Shown: positions 1-8,358 of the stretch, one piece after another
Position numbering within the stretch: the first letter of the stretch is position 1
How the letters are laid out: the number at the start of each line of letters is the position of its first letter
NCBI GenBank assembly: GCA_045590755.1
Contig: JAZNRP010000006.1
Location: 1-51,998, forward strand
Source: SIG565 sp045590755
GTDB taxonomy: Bacteria > Bacillota > Clostridia > Oscillospirales > Acutalibacteraceae
DNA: 51,998 nucleotides
Reading direction: 5' to 3'
Made by a program: the position numbers and the translations under genes
The notes under the pieces: generated by a model
The model's input: the letters and a program-made list of their open reading frames with translations, nothing else
Told to the model about the DNA's origin: nothing
Database searches by the model: none

Positions 1-93
1 CAAATTCATATGTATCCATTTGTTCCATTTGGGTTCCAAAGGTGTTTCTTTATCCCATACTCCGGCAGAAAACAATTCATCTAAAAATCCCAT
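1..93 (-). CDS. Partial CDS, N-terminal 31 codons of an unknown protein
   Basis: An open frame starts with ATG at 93 on the minus strand and runs off the left edge without a stop. A strong SD (AGGAAGGAG) lies about 10 bases upstream, which is the main support for a real gene. The visible N-terminus (MGFLDELFSAGVWDKE and on) is soluble-looking and matches no family I can name. Only 31 residues are visible, so no function is proposed. Confidence 0.6.
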   Translation of the reverse strand, partial: MGFLDELFSAGVWDKETPLEPKWNKWIHMNL

Positions 94-142
94 TTGTATA
101 ATACTCCTTCCTTTTTAATTTTGCAAGAATATTATACATAAA

Positions 143-204
143 CAATTTGCGACATTCACCGACATCTTTAAAAAATTTTAATTTTATGTTTATGTCGCAA
201 ATTG
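143..204. promoter_or_regulatory. Separated 13-bp inverted repeat upstream of the edge gene
   Basis: CAATTTGCGACAT at 143-155 is repeated as an exact reverse complement at 192-204, 36 bases apart. The proximal copy lies just upstream of a minus-strand TATAAT (-10) for the gene starting at 93. A partial third copy of the core (CCGACAT) lies near 159-165. The layout suggests an operator pair that could loop. The regulator is unknown. Confidence 0.45.
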
Positions 205-210
205 ATTTTA

Positions 211-246
211 AAAAAATAGAGGCACCTTCCTTACAGAGGGCGCCCC
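211..246 (-). terminator. Intrinsic terminator of the G5/3D-domain gene
   Basis: On the minus strand an 8-bp GC-rich stem (arms 239-246 and 219-226, with G-U pairs) is followed by a T-rich run. It lies 17 bases past the stop at 263. Confidence 0.6.
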
Positions 247-262
247 AAGGGTGGATTTTTTG

Positions 263-1339
263 TTATTCAAGAACCCAAACTTCAATATTTCTTCTACCGA
301 ATCTTCTGCATTCTTCTTCGGTGTTAAAATAAAGGTCAAAGTTTGTTGGGCGGGAGTTTACAAAGCCGCCGGTATCTGCCGCAACGGCATAACCGTAAAT
401 GTAACTGCCGTCGGAAGACTTAATATAAAATTTGGTACCGTATTTGTAAAGATTTGTGTTTATGGCAACACAGCCGGGTCTTAAATACATGCCCGAAGCA
501 CTGTGCCAGGGGTTAGACTCGGTATAAGCGGTTGCCTGAACTGTGATTTTCTTCACATAATCTACAGGGTTGCCGTTTTTGTCAAGCTGAATGGGGCTTG
601 ACGGGGTAAGTGTAGAAATGCAGTTAATATTTGCCGAGTTTGTAACAACGGCAGGTCTTGTGCCAACCGTTACAATTTCCTGAACGGCGGGTTTAACAAC
701 ATTTTCGGCAACTATTTCGGTGCTTTGTACCACACCGTTTACCATTTTTGTAACACGGGTTATTTCCTTTGTGCCCTCAACACCCTTTGTTGTTACCTGT
801 GTATTTGAAAGCTTATGTGAATAAATGGTTTTAGATGTGTAGGGAATGGTTTCACTTACCGTTTCGGTAATATAGTTTATATCGGTGACATCAATATAGG
901 TTGTATCAGATAAAACCGTATTAACGGGTAAATTTATTACATCGTGCTCATCAAGTGTAATACCTGCAAGTGCTACCGCGTCACCTACAGTGTCACCCTT
1001 TATTACATTAACCGAGTAGGTGGTATCGCCCACAGTTACATATGACGGGAAGGTGTAGGAGAGAGATATGTTAATCTTTCTGCCATCCACTTCATAGCCT
1101 GTAACCTTATAATCTGCCGAATTAAGCTTTGCTACCTTTAAAAGAGAAGAGGCTTCGCTTCTGAATGATAAAAAGCTTTGGGTAGAGCCGCCGTCATTAA
1201 CTGTAACAGTGTTTAAGGTAAACACAAGGAAAAGTAAAACTACGGCCAAAGATACAGCAAGAAAACTGATACTGAATATTCTGTTTTTATTAAATTCTAA
1301 AGAAAATTTTTCGCGTAGAGAAATAATTTTTTCTATCAT
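263..1339 (-). CDS. G5 and 3D domain cell-wall protein (YabE-like)
   Basis: A 358-residue protein with an N-terminal membrane anchor or uncleaved signal (about residues 20-45). A DUF348/ubiquitin-like segment follows (YSVNVIKGDTVGDAVALAGI), then a G5 domain (about 165-245, ending EIVTVGTRPAV), then a C-terminal 3D domain (about 265-358). The 3D domain shows the paired aspartates of the family (AADTGG and NFDLYF). Members of this architecture resemble resuscitation-promoting factors and lytic transglycosylases acting on peptidoglycan outside the cell. The ATG at 1339 has an AAGGAG SD. The gene is monocistronic with its own terminator. Only one DUF348-like unit is evident, fewer than in some relatives. 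Catalytic activity is inferred from the family. Confidence 0.85.
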   Translation of the reverse strand: MIEKIISLREKFSLEFNKNRIFSISFLAVSLAVVLLFLVFTLNTVTVNDGGSTQSFLSFRSEASSLLKVAKLNSADYKVTGYEVDGRKINISLSYTFPSYVTVGDTTYSVNVIKGDTVGDAVALAGITLDEHDVINLPVNTVLSDTTYIDVTDINYITETVSETIPYTSKTIYSHKLSNTQVTTKGVEGTKEITRVTKMVNGVVQSTEIVAENVVKPAVQEIVTVGTRPAVVTNSANINCISTLTPSSPIQLDKNGNPVDYVKKITVQATAYTESNPWHSASGMYLRPGCVAINTNLYKYGTKFYIKSSDGSYIYGYAVAADTGGFVNSRPTNFDLYFNTEEECRRFGRRNIEVWVLE

Positions 1340-1361
1340 TTAATGTCTCCTTTTTATGTTG

Positions 1362-1380
1362 CCGACTGAGACACAGTCGG
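1362..1380. repeat. Perfect 7-bp hairpin in the leader of the G5/3D gene
   Basis: CCGACTG, loop AGACA, CAGTCGG. It lies just upstream of the SD of the minus-strand gene starting at 1339. On the plus strand it is followed by a short T run, so it could also stop antisense transcription. Confidence 0.5.
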
Positions 1381-1762
1381 TCATTTTTTGAGGACTAATG
1401 TATTATATATGTCAAATCACCGAATGTCAAACGGCAAAAAACAACATAATTTGTAAAATGTGCACAAAGAATTACTAATTTACGAAATTATTACAGCTTT
1501 GTAACCTTTTGTTTTTTGTAAAAATGGTAAAAAATGTATTTTTATTTGTAAAAAAAGCCGAAAGTGACCAAAAAGCAGCTCAAAAACGCCCGAAAACACT
1601 CGAAAAAGGTGTTAAAAGCACTATATTTTCTAAAAACTTTATTTACATATAGCACATTTTGTGGTACTATAATTAAAAAAGTTTTAGAAAATAGGGTTGT
1701 ACATTTATATAATATGTCAATTTTGTAAAATTTATACATTCATATAGGGGACAGGTATTGTT
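1381..1762. other. AT-rich intergenic region upstream of pyrR
   Basis: No convincing gene is present. A TATAAT near 1668 preceded by TACATA at 18-bp spacing is a possible pyrR promoter. I looked for a PyrR-type attenuator (conserved anti-antiterminator loop plus a terminator) and did not find one. Confidence 0.4.
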
Positions 1763-2302
1763 ATGTCAGCATTTAAAGCATTATTAATGGACGAAGCCGC
1801 GCTTATAAGGGCAATAAGGCGTATCTCACACGAGATTGTTGAAAAAAACGGCGGCGTAGAAAATGTTTGCATTATCGGTATAAAAAGGCGCGGCATATCG
1901 ATAGCGCAGATGATAGCCGATAATATAGAATTAATAGAAAACAAAAAAATCCCCGTAGGAAGCGTTGATGTAACACAGTTCAGGGATGATTTAGCAGGCG
2001 TTTATTCATCTTCAGGCGCAGACGGCGTACAGATTGATTTTGATATTACCGATAAAAAGGTTATATTAGTAGATGATGTTTTGTATACAGGCAGAACGGT
2101 TCGTGCGGCGCTTGAGGCTATTATGAAGGCGGCGCGACCCGCAATGGTACAGCTTGCGGTAATTATAGACCGTGGACATAGAGAGCTGCCCATTAGGGGA
2201 GACTATGTCGGTAAAAATGTTCCCACATCAAAAAATGAAAAAGTAAGGGTAAAGATTTCCCCGTACGACGACAGTATGTCGGTTGAACTGTACGAAGGTT
2301 AG
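1763..2302 (+). CDS. pyrR: Bifunctional pyr regulator / uracil phosphoribosyltransferase PyrR
   Basis: At 179 residues this matches PyrR length. The type I phosphoribosyltransferase PRPP loop is clear at about 100-112 (VILVDDVLYTGRT), and IGIKRRG and an IIDRGHRELPIRGDYVGKN segment are typical of PyrR. In Firmicutes PyrR binds pyr mRNA leaders to attenuate transcription and has weak uracil phosphoribosyltransferase activity. Here it is not beside pyr genes but heads a run with mnmA (8-bp gap) and a LUD gene, so it must act in trans or mainly as an enzyme. The ATG at 1763 has a modest SD (ACAGG). Confidence 0.93.
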   Translation: MSAFKALLMDEAALIRAIRRISHEIVEKNGGVENVCIIGIKRRGISIAQMIADNIELIENKKIPVGSVDVTQFRDDLAGVYSSSGADGVQIDFDITDKKVILVDDVLYTGRTVRAALEAIMKAARPAMVQLAVIIDRGHRELPIRGDYVGKNVPTSKNEKVRVKISPYDDSMSVELYEG

Positions 2303-2310
2303 GATGTTTT

Positions 2311-3348
2311 ATGAAAGAGAAAGTTTTGGTTGCTATGTCGGGCGGGGTGGACTCGTCTGCGGCGGCACTTGTAATGCAAAATGCGGGTTATATAATCGGT
2401 GGCGGCACAATGAACCTTTGCGGCAAGTCGGACGAAGCAAAGGATGCCCAGCGCGTTTGTGAACAATTAGGTGTGCCGCATCATTTGTTTGAAATGACAA
2501 AGCAGTTCAACGAAAATGTAGTAGAGCCTTTTATTTTTGAGTATATGGCGGGACAGACCCCCAACCCCTGTATTTTCTGTAACAAAAAAATGAAATTCGG
2601 CGCATTTTTGGAAAAGGCAATAGCCTTAGGCTATAATTCGGTGGCAACAGGACACTATGCAAAAATAGAAAAAAATGAGAAAACGGGCAGATACGAAATA
2701 AAAAAGGCAAAGGATTATGAAAAGGACCAAAGCTATGTGCTTTATATGCTGACCCAAGAGCAGTTATCACGCATACATTTGCCACTGGGAAATTATAGCA
2801 AGGCAGAAATTCGCAACATTTGTGAAGAGAAAAAACTTGTAACGGCTAAAAAGAGCGACAGTCAGGACATCTGCTTCGTGCCCGACGGCGATTATGCCGC
2901 CTTTATAGAAAGGCATACGGGCATTAAAGCAAGTAAAGGCAAGTATACCGATATAAACGGTAATGTTTTGGGTGAGCATAAGGGCGTTATTAATTATACA
3001 ATAGGACAGAGAAAGGGCCTTGGTATAGCGCTCGGTAAACACGCCTTTGTTTTAAGCAAGGATGCTAAAACCAACACCGTAGTACTGGGAGACGCACAGC
3101 ATCTTTTCAAAAGCACGGTTTATGTAAGGGATGTTAATTTAGTTTCGGTGGAAAAAATAGAAGACGGTATGTTGGCGCTTGTAAAATTAAGATATAAGCA
3201 TACTGAAAGCCCCGCAAAACTCTTTAATTGTGAAGACGGCAAAATAAGGGTAGAGTTTTACGAGCCACAGAGAGCGCCAAGTGCAGGGCAGTCGGCTGTG
3301 TTTTATAATAATGATACTGTAATAGGCGGTGGAATTATCTGTGAATGA
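2311..3348 (+). CDS. mnmA: tRNA-specific 2-thiouridylase MnmA
   Basis: A 345-residue protein with the N-terminal PP-loop SGGVDSS (about 10-16), GHYA (114-117), and the two cysteines expected for catalysis: C90 in FCNKKMKF and C188 in SQDICFV. MnmA activates U34 of Lys, Glu and Gln tRNAs with ATP and inserts sulfur delivered as persulfide. The central and C-terminal beta-barrel domains are present (TIGQRKGLGIAL near residue 230). It starts 8 bases after pyrR stops, in the same transcript, and its end overlaps the next gene. Confidence 0.96.
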   Translation: MKEKVLVAMSGGVDSSAAALVMQNAGYIIGGGTMNLCGKSDEAKDAQRVCEQLGVPHHLFEMTKQFNENVVEPFIFEYMAGQTPNPCIFCNKKMKFGAFLEKAIALGYNSVATGHYAKIEKNEKTGRYEIKKAKDYEKDQSYVLYMLTQEQLSRIHLPLGNYSKAEIRNICEEKKLVTAKKSDSQDICFVPDGDYAAFIERHTGIKASKGKYTDINGNVLGEHKGVINYTIGQRKGLGIALGKHAFVLSKDAKTNTVVLGDAQHLFKSTVYVRDVNLVSVEKIEDGMLALVKLRYKHTESPAKLFNCEDGKIRVEFYEPQRAPSAGQSAVFYNNDTVIGGGIICE

Positions 3349-3982
3349 AAAAATAGCAAGGGTTATGTCGGCATTAGAAAACAATAATATGGCGGTTTTT
3401 TATGCCGAACACAAAACCGATATAATAGAAATTGTAAAAGGTATAGTGGAAAAGGGCGAAACCGTTTCCTGCGGCGGCGCAGAGTCACTCAAGGAATGCG
3501 GCGTAAGAGATTTTCTGAAAAGCGGCTACTATAATTTTCTTGATAGGACCAGAGATGGCATTACATTAGAAGAAATAAACGAAATATACGCAAAAACCTT
3601 TACGGCCGATGCGTTTTTCACATCGGCAAACGCCGTAACCGAAGAAGGTATACTATATAATGTTGACGGAAACTCAAATAGGGTAGCGGCAATATGCTAC
3701 GGTCCTAAAAAGGTAATCTGCGTTGTGGGTGTAAATAAGATTGTACCCGATATGCCATCTGCCGTGCGTCGCGTAAAGGAAATAGCGGCACCCTTAAATG
3801 TAAAGCGCTTAGGCCTTGATACCCCGTGTGCAAGGTTAGGACATTGCTGTATGCTCGACGGCGGAATAGGTAGCGGCTGCAATTCTTTGGACAGAATATG
3901 CATTTCCTTTACCGCTACGGGTTATCAGCGTAAAAAGAATAGAATAAATGTTATAATTTGCGAAGAACCGCTGGGTTATTAA
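3341..3982 (+). CDS. LUD-domain (LutC/YkgG-like, DUF162) protein
   Basis: About 213 residues with the LUD fold signature: SCGGAESL, a TSANAVTEEGILYN segment and a GPKKVICVVGVNKIV segment. LUD proteins include LutC/LutB parts of lactate oxidation, but stand-alone copies are common in Clostridia and lack a proven role. I chose GTG at 3341 because AGGCGGTGGA (3324-3333) is a good SD 7 bases upstream and the product then begins like relatives. A GTG at 3329 is the in-frame alternative. The gene overlaps the 3' end of mnmA, so translation is probably coupled. A cysteine-rich C-terminal stretch (CARLGHCC, then GCNSLDRIC) could bind metal. Confidence 0.8.
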   Translation: MNEKIARVMSALENNNMAVFYAEHKTDIIEIVKGIVEKGETVSCGGAESLKECGVRDFLKSGYYNFLDRTRDGITLEEINEIYAKTFTADAFFTSANAVTEEGILYNVDGNSNRVAAICYGPKKVICVVGVNKIVPDMPSAVRRVKEIAAPLNVKRLGLDTPCARLGHCCMLDGGIGSGCNSLDRICISFTATGYQRKKNRINVIICEEPLGY

Positions 3983-3985
3983 ACC

Positions 3986-4026
3986 AAAACACCTTTCATA
4001 CTAATTAAGTATGAGAGGTGTTTTTT
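3986..4026 (+). terminator. Terminator hairpin that contains the dacF SD
   Basis: A 15-bp stem with one G-U pair (arms 3988-4002 and 4008-4022, loop AATTA) runs into TTTTTT at 4021-4026, ending the pyrR-mnmA-LUD transcript. The 3' arm includes AGAGGTG (4014-4020), the only plausible SD for the ATG at 4027. Termination and dacF translation therefore use the same bases. Confidence 0.85.
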
Positions 4027-5226
4027 ATGAGAAAAATAATAGCATATATAATATGTATATGTATGATGATGGTGCCGGTGTCTGCCGCTACTGTCAGTAT
4101 GGAATACCAGGCAGATGATATAGATGTGCCGTTATCGGTAGAAGCCGAGTCGGCAAATGTAACGGCGCTTGATATTAAAGCAAAATCGGTAATTCTTATG
4201 GAAGTGATGACAGGTACTGTGCTTTATGAAAGTAATGCCGATGAGCAGACCGCACCCGCGTCCATTACCAAAATTATGGCATTACTTCTTGTAATGGAAG
4301 CAATTGATAAGGGAACGCTCAAATTAGATACCGTAGTTACCGCAAGCGAGCACGCCTGCAGTATGGGTGGCTCACAGATATGGCTTGAGCCGTCAGAGCA
4401 GATGACGGTACATGAACTTCTGAAAGCCGCAGTTATTGCATCGGCAAACGATGCTATGGTGGCTCTCGGTGAAGCGGTGGCAGGCAGTGAAGAAGGCTTT
4501 GTTGCTCTTATGAACGAAAGGGCAAAGGCACTGGGTATGAATAATACTCATTTTATAAACTGTACGGGGCTTGATGCCGACGGGCATTTGACCACAGCGC
4601 ATGATGTCGCTATAGCATCTGCTGAGCTTATGAAGCACCCACTTATTAAAGATTATTCTACTGTGTGGATGGATTCACTGAGAAATGGTGAAAGTGAGCT
4701 TGTAAACACAAATAAGCTTGTGCGGTTTTACGAGGGCTGTACAGGACTTAAAACGGGTACTACAAGTAAGGCGGGGTATTGTCTTAGCGCTACGGCAGAT
4801 AAAAACGGTATGCAGCTTGTAGCCGTTGTAATGGATGCCGACAGTAGCGCCGACCGCTTTGAAGGTGCTAAAAAGCTGCTCAATTACGGCTATGCGAGTT
4901 ATAGCTTTTCGGTAATTAATGCAGATATTGATGAAAATACCGTAATACCCGTTAAAAAAGGGGTGCGAAGTGTCGGCAAAATAAAACCGCAGGAAAGCCT
5001 TAATGTTCTGCTCCCCAAAAGAACGGTAGGCGATATTACACAGACAGTACAGCTTGATGAATTTATCACCGCACCCGCAAAGGCCGGTGCCAAGGTAGGT
5101 ACTGTCAAGGTAATGTCGGGCGACAGTGAAATAGGTGTAATAGATTTGGTGTTGGCAGAAGATATAGCACGAATAAATGTAACCCATACATTTATGTGGC
5201 TCGTCCGTGCTTTATTTTGTTTATAA
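4027..5226 (+). CDS. dacF: D-alanyl-D-alanine carboxypeptidase (DacF/PBP5-like, S11)
   Basis: A 399-residue penicillin-binding protein with a signal peptide (about 1-20). The three active-site motifs are SITK at 79-82, SAN at 139-141 and KTG at 242-244, followed by a PBP5 C-terminal domain (about 290-380). It trims the terminal D-Ala from peptidoglycan stem peptides outside the membrane. A short C-terminal hydrophobic tail (FMWLVRALF) may anchor it. ATG 4027 is preferred over the GTG at 4018, which lies inside the terminator stem. The SD is AGAGGTG, 6 bases upstream, and is buried in the hairpin when that is folded. Confidence 0.93.
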   Translation: MRKIIAYIICICMMMVPVSAATVSMEYQADDIDVPLSVEAESANVTALDIKAKSVILMEVMTGTVLYESNADEQTAPASITKIMALLLVMEAIDKGTLKLDTVVTASEHACSMGGSQIWLEPSEQMTVHELLKAAVIASANDAMVALGEAVAGSEEGFVALMNERAKALGMNNTHFINCTGLDADGHLTTAHDVAIASAELMKHPLIKDYSTVWMDSLRNGESELVNTNKLVRFYEGCTGLKTGTTSKAGYCLSATADKNGMQLVAVVMDADSSADRFEGAKKLLNYGYASYSFSVINADIDENTVIPVKKGVRSVGKIKPQESLNVLLPKRTVGDITQTVQLDEFITAPAKAGAKVGTVKVMSGDSEIGVIDLVLAEDIARINVTHTFMWLVRALFCL

Positions 5227-5250
5227 AGTATAAATTTTGTTATATTTGTA

Positions 5251-5279
5251 TTGAAAAATCATTGGTTTTATAGTAGAAT
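5251..5279 (+). promoter_or_regulatory. Sigma-A promoter of pgi
   Basis: TTGAAA at 5251-5256, 17-bp spacer, TAGAAT at 5274-5279. Confidence 0.75.
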
Positions 5280-5311
5280 AAAGGTAAAGAAAGATTTGGA
5301 GGCAGTTCACT

Positions 5312-6652
5312 ATGGCATTAAGGTTTAATACCGGTTATGCAAAAGATTTTTTAAGAGAAAACGATATTAAGGGTTTAGAGACCTTCGTTTTATCGGCACA
5401 CGAAAAGTTGGAAAGCAAAACGGGACTCGGTAATGACTTTTTAGGTTGGGTAGATTTACCGGTAAATTATGATAAAGAAGAATTCGCCCGTATTAAAAAA
5501 GCGGCAGAAAAGATAAAAAAAGATACCGATATTTTAGTAGTAATCGGTATCGGCGGCTCTTATCTCGGCGCCCGCGCGGCAATTGAGTTTTTAAAGGGAC
5601 CGTATTACAATAATTTAAAGAAGGATACACCCGATGTTTACTTTGCGGGTAACAGTATAAGCGGCTCAGCCTTGGCTGATTTGTTGGAGCTTTGCGAAGG
5701 TAAGCGTGTATCGGTTAATATCATTTCAAAATCGGGTACAACTACCGAGCCTGCGGTAGCCTTCAGGGTTTTCAGAAAAATGCTTGAAGAGCGCTACGGC
5801 GAAAAAGGTGCGGCAGAGCGTATTTACTGCACCACCGATAAGGCAAGGGGTACACTCAAGCAGTTAGCAGACGAAAAGGGTTATGAGTGCTTTGTAGTAC
5901 CGGATGATGTTGGCGGTAGATATTCAGTGCTCACAGCCGTTGGTCTTTTACCAATAGCGGCGGCAGGCGCAGATATTGATGCATTAATGGCAGGCGCTCA
6001 GGCGGCGAGAGCCGAGTACAGCAACCCCGATGTTAATAGTAACGACTGCTATAAGTATGCGGCAATCAGAAACGCTATGTATAATAAGGGTAAGACGGTA
6101 GAGCTTCTTGTAAGCTATGAGCCGCGCTTTACTATGATGGCGGAATGGTTCAAGCAACTGTATGGCGAGAGTGAAGGCAAGGACAATAAGGGACTTTTCC
6201 CCGCATCTGTTGTTTTCTCTACCGATTTACACTCAATGGGACAGTATGTTCAGGACGGTAGAAGAATCCTTTTTGAAACCGTTGTTACCATTGATGATTG
6301 CGGCAAGGATATAACAATAGAAAAGGAAGAGTCGGACGGCGACGGCCTTAACTTCCTTGCAGGCAAACAAATGTCCTTTGTAAACGAAAAGGCATTTGAA
6401 GGTACAGTACTTGCCCATACCGACGGTGGCGTACCGAACTTTGTTATCTCACTCGATAAGGCCGATGAAGAAAACCTTGGCAGACTGGTTTACTTCTTTG
6501 AAAAAGCATGTGCGATTTCGGGCTATTTGTTGGGTGTGAATCCGTTTGACCAACCTGGTGTTGAAAGCTACAAGAAGAATATGTTTGCATTACTTGGCAA
6601 ACCGGGTTTTGAAGCTGAAAAGGCAAGGTTAGAAGCAAGACTTGGCAAATAA
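5312..6652 (+). CDS. pgi: Glucose-6-phosphate isomerase
   Basis: A 446-residue protein, the usual length for the Gram-positive Pgi type. It interconverts glucose-6-phosphate and fructose-6-phosphate in the cytoplasm. The two SIS domains show GIGGSYLGAR (79-88) and SKSGTTTEPAVAFR (about 139-152). The signature region GESEGKDNKGLFP carries the catalytic glutamate, and the family C-terminal segment GVNPFDQPGVESYK is present. ATG 5312 has the SD TTGGAGG. It has its own promoter and is followed by a weak hairpin and the small P-loop gene. Confidence 0.97.
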   Translation: MALRFNTGYAKDFLRENDIKGLETFVLSAHEKLESKTGLGNDFLGWVDLPVNYDKEEFARIKKAAEKIKKDTDILVVIGIGGSYLGARAAIEFLKGPYYNNLKKDTPDVYFAGNSISGSALADLLELCEGKRVSVNIISKSGTTTEPAVAFRVFRKMLEERYGEKGAAERIYCTTDKARGTLKQLADEKGYECFVVPDDVGGRYSVLTAVGLLPIAAAGADIDALMAGAQAARAEYSNPDVNSNDCYKYAAIRNAMYNKGKTVELLVSYEPRFTMMAEWFKQLYGESEGKDNKGLFPASVVFSTDLHSMGQYVQDGRRILFETVVTIDDCGKDITIEKEESDGDGLNFLAGKQMSFVNEKAFEGTVLAHTDGGVPNFVISLDKADEENLGRLVYFFEKACAISGYLLGVNPFDQPGVESYKKNMFALLGKPGFEAEKARLEARLGK

Positions 6653-6662
6653 TTTGGTAAAC

Positions 6663-6678
6663 AACCGCTTTGGCGGTT
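6663..6678 (+). repeat. Small hairpin between pgi and the P-loop gene
   Basis: AACCGC, loop TTTG, GCGGTT. Only a TTTAAAA tract follows, so it is at best a weak terminator that would reduce readthrough. Confidence 0.4.
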
Positions 6679-6702
6679 TAAAATATAAAGGAGTTGGCAG
6701 AT

Positions 6703-7119
6703 ATGATTAAACTTATTATTGGAAAAAAAGGTTCGGGTAAAACCAAAAAGCTTATTGATTTGGTTAACTCTACCGCAACAACAAGCAAGGGCAATGTTGT
6801 ATGTATAGAGAAAGGCGATACCTTAACTTTCAGTATCAGCCATAAAGTAAAGCTTATTGATATTGAAGCATACGGAGCCAGTGGCTACGGTGAATATTAC
6901 GGTGTGCTTTGCGGTATTTGCGCAGGCAACCACGATGTAACAGACATTTTTGGCGATGCAACACTTAGAATCGGCACTCGCAATTATGATGAATTGGCAG
7001 ACTTCCTTGACAGAGTTTCGGCTCTCGCGGAAGACACACATGTAAACTTTGCATTTACTGTTTCTTGCGACAAGGCAGACCTTCCCGAAAAGATTTTCAC
7101 AGTAGCTGAAGAAATCTAA
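6703..7119 (+). CDS. Small P-loop ATP-binding protein of unknown role
   Basis: A 138-residue protein whose N-terminus is a clean Walker A, IIGKKGSGKTKKLID (about 4-18). The rest looks like a single small alpha/beta domain without a clear Walker B. Similar short proteins occur in Clostridia, sometimes labelled PilT-like, but I cannot assign a role. I chose ATG 6703 for the AAAGGAG SD 9 bases upstream; the upstream in-frame TTG at 6694 lies within the SD spacing. The gene shares a strand with pgi and ends at a strong terminator. Confidence 0.8.
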   Translation: MIKLIIGKKGSGKTKKLIDLVNSTATTSKGNVVCIEKGDTLTFSISHKVKLIDIEAYGASGYGEYYGVLCGICAGNHDVTDIFGDATLRIGTRNYDELADFLDRVSALAEDTHVNFAFTVSCDKADLPEKIFTVAEEI

Positions 7120-7134
7120 AAACAAACAAAAAGC

Positions 7135-7163
7135 GGAAAGTTTTAAAACTTTCCTCTTTTTTT
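7135..7163. terminator. Bidirectional terminator between convergent genes
   Basis: A perfect 20-base palindrome, GGAAAGTTTT then AAAACTTTCC (7135-7154), is flanked by T7 to the right and an A-rich tract to the left. It serves the P-loop gene and the convergent fprA. Confidence 0.85.
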
Positions 7164-7171
7164 ATTTTTAT

Positions 7172-8326
7172 TTACATAGTGAGCTCTTTTGCAAGGGCGT
7201 CTATCTGTGCCTTTGCACTGTCATCCATAGCCGATAGAATAGTTACATTGTTTTCTGTAAATTTTAGGTTTTTACAGCCTTCAAGCATATTTTTCATAGT
7301 TTTAGCCGCTGTCGGCGCCCAGGAGCCATTTTCAATAAGAGCTACAGTTCTGTTCTGGAAATTGCGTTCGGTTAAGTGATTAATAAATTCCTTCATAAAC
7401 GGGAATATGTCGTTGTTGTAGGTTGTTGTTGCCAGTACAATTTTGCCATAACGGAAAGCATCTTCAACCGCTTCGTGCATATCTACACGGGCAAGGTCGT
7501 TGACAACTACTTTTTTACAGCCGTTTGATTTTAATTTTTCGGCAAGTAGCTCGACTGCCGCCTTTGTGTTCCCGTAGACAGAGGTGTAGGCAATTAAAAC
7601 GCCGTCACTCTCAACCGAGTAGCTTGACCAGATGTTATACAAATTAAGGTAGTAGTCTAAATTTTCCTTCAGTACAGGTCCGTGAAGCGGACAAATAGTT
7701 TTAATATCAAGCGTTGCCGCCTTTTTAAGAAGGGCTTGTACCTGTGCGCCGTATTTTCCAACAATACCAATGTAGTATCGTCGTGCTTCACAAGCCCAAT
7801 CTTCATCGCAGTCAAGCGCACCGAATTTACCAAAGCCGTCTGCAGAGAAAAGAACCTTATCGGCTGTATCGTAGCTTACAATAACTTCGGGCCAATGCAC
7901 CATAGGTGCAGTGTAGAAGGTAAGGGAGTGTGAGCCTAATGTCAATGTGTCGCCTTCCTTAACTACGATTCGGCGCTCAGGGTAGTCGTTCGAGTAAAAG
8001 TTCTTCATCATATTAAACGACTTTTGAGAAGATACGATGTGCGCTGTGGGGTATTTTTCCAAAAACGCGACAATACTTGCCGAATGGTCAGGCTCCATAT
8101 GGTGAATTACAAGGTAGTCTGGAGTTCTGTCACTAAGTACAGCAGATATTTTACCAAGCCATTCATCAGTAAAACTCTTGTCTACTGTGTCCATAACGGC
8201 AATTTTTTCATCAACAATAACATAGGAATTGTAGGCTATGCCGTTAGGTACATCGTATTGGCCTTCAAACAAATCTATTTGTCTGTCATTAACCCCGACA
8301 TAAAAAATATCTTTTGAAATATTCAT
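7172..8326 (-). CDS. fprA: FprA-type flavodiiron protein
   Basis: A 384-residue A-type flavoprotein with an N-terminal metallo-beta-lactamase-like diiron domain. Its HxExDH ligand set is in HHMEPDHSAS (about 76-85), with further ligands around VHWPEV and SADGFG. A C-terminal flavodoxin domain starts near residue 243 (IAYTSVYGNTKAA, the FMN phosphate loop). It reduces O2 to water or NO to N2O with electrons from rubredoxin or F420-like donors, protecting anaerobes. No rubredoxin domain is fused. ATG 8326 has the SD AAGGAG. Confidence 0.94.
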   Translation of the reverse strand: MNISKDIFYVGVNDRQIDLFEGQYDVPNGIAYNSYVIVDEKIAVMDTVDKSFTDEWLGKISAVLSDRTPDYLVIHHMEPDHSASIVAFLEKYPTAHIVSSQKSFNMMKNFYSNDYPERRIVVKEGDTLTLGSHSLTFYTAPMVHWPEVIVSYDTADKVLFSADGFGKFGALDCDEDWACEARRYYIGIVGKYGAQVQALLKKAATLDIKTICPLHGPVLKENLDYYLNLYNIWSSYSVESDGVLIAYTSVYGNTKAAVELLAEKLKSNGCKKVVVNDLARVDMHEAVEDAFRYGKIVLATTTYNNDIFPFMKEFINHLTERNFQNRTVALIENGSWAPTAAKTMKNMLEGCKNLKFTENNVTILSAMDDSAKAQIDALAKELTM

Positions 8327-8358
8327 ACTTTACTCCTTATAAATATAGGGTGTAACAC

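Noticed and set aside
1381..1762. PyrR-dependent attenuator upstream of pyrR
   Set aside because: No conserved PyrR-binding loop or terminator hairpin with a T run was found before the start codon.
4675..5187. 170-residue minus-strand frame opposite dacF
   Set aside because: It is a shadow of dacF, which has all active-site motifs; it has no SD or known domain.
7172..8326. Beta-lactamase reading of the metallo-beta-lactamase fold
   Set aside because: The HxExDH diiron ligands and the fused flavodoxin domain identify a flavodiiron protein.
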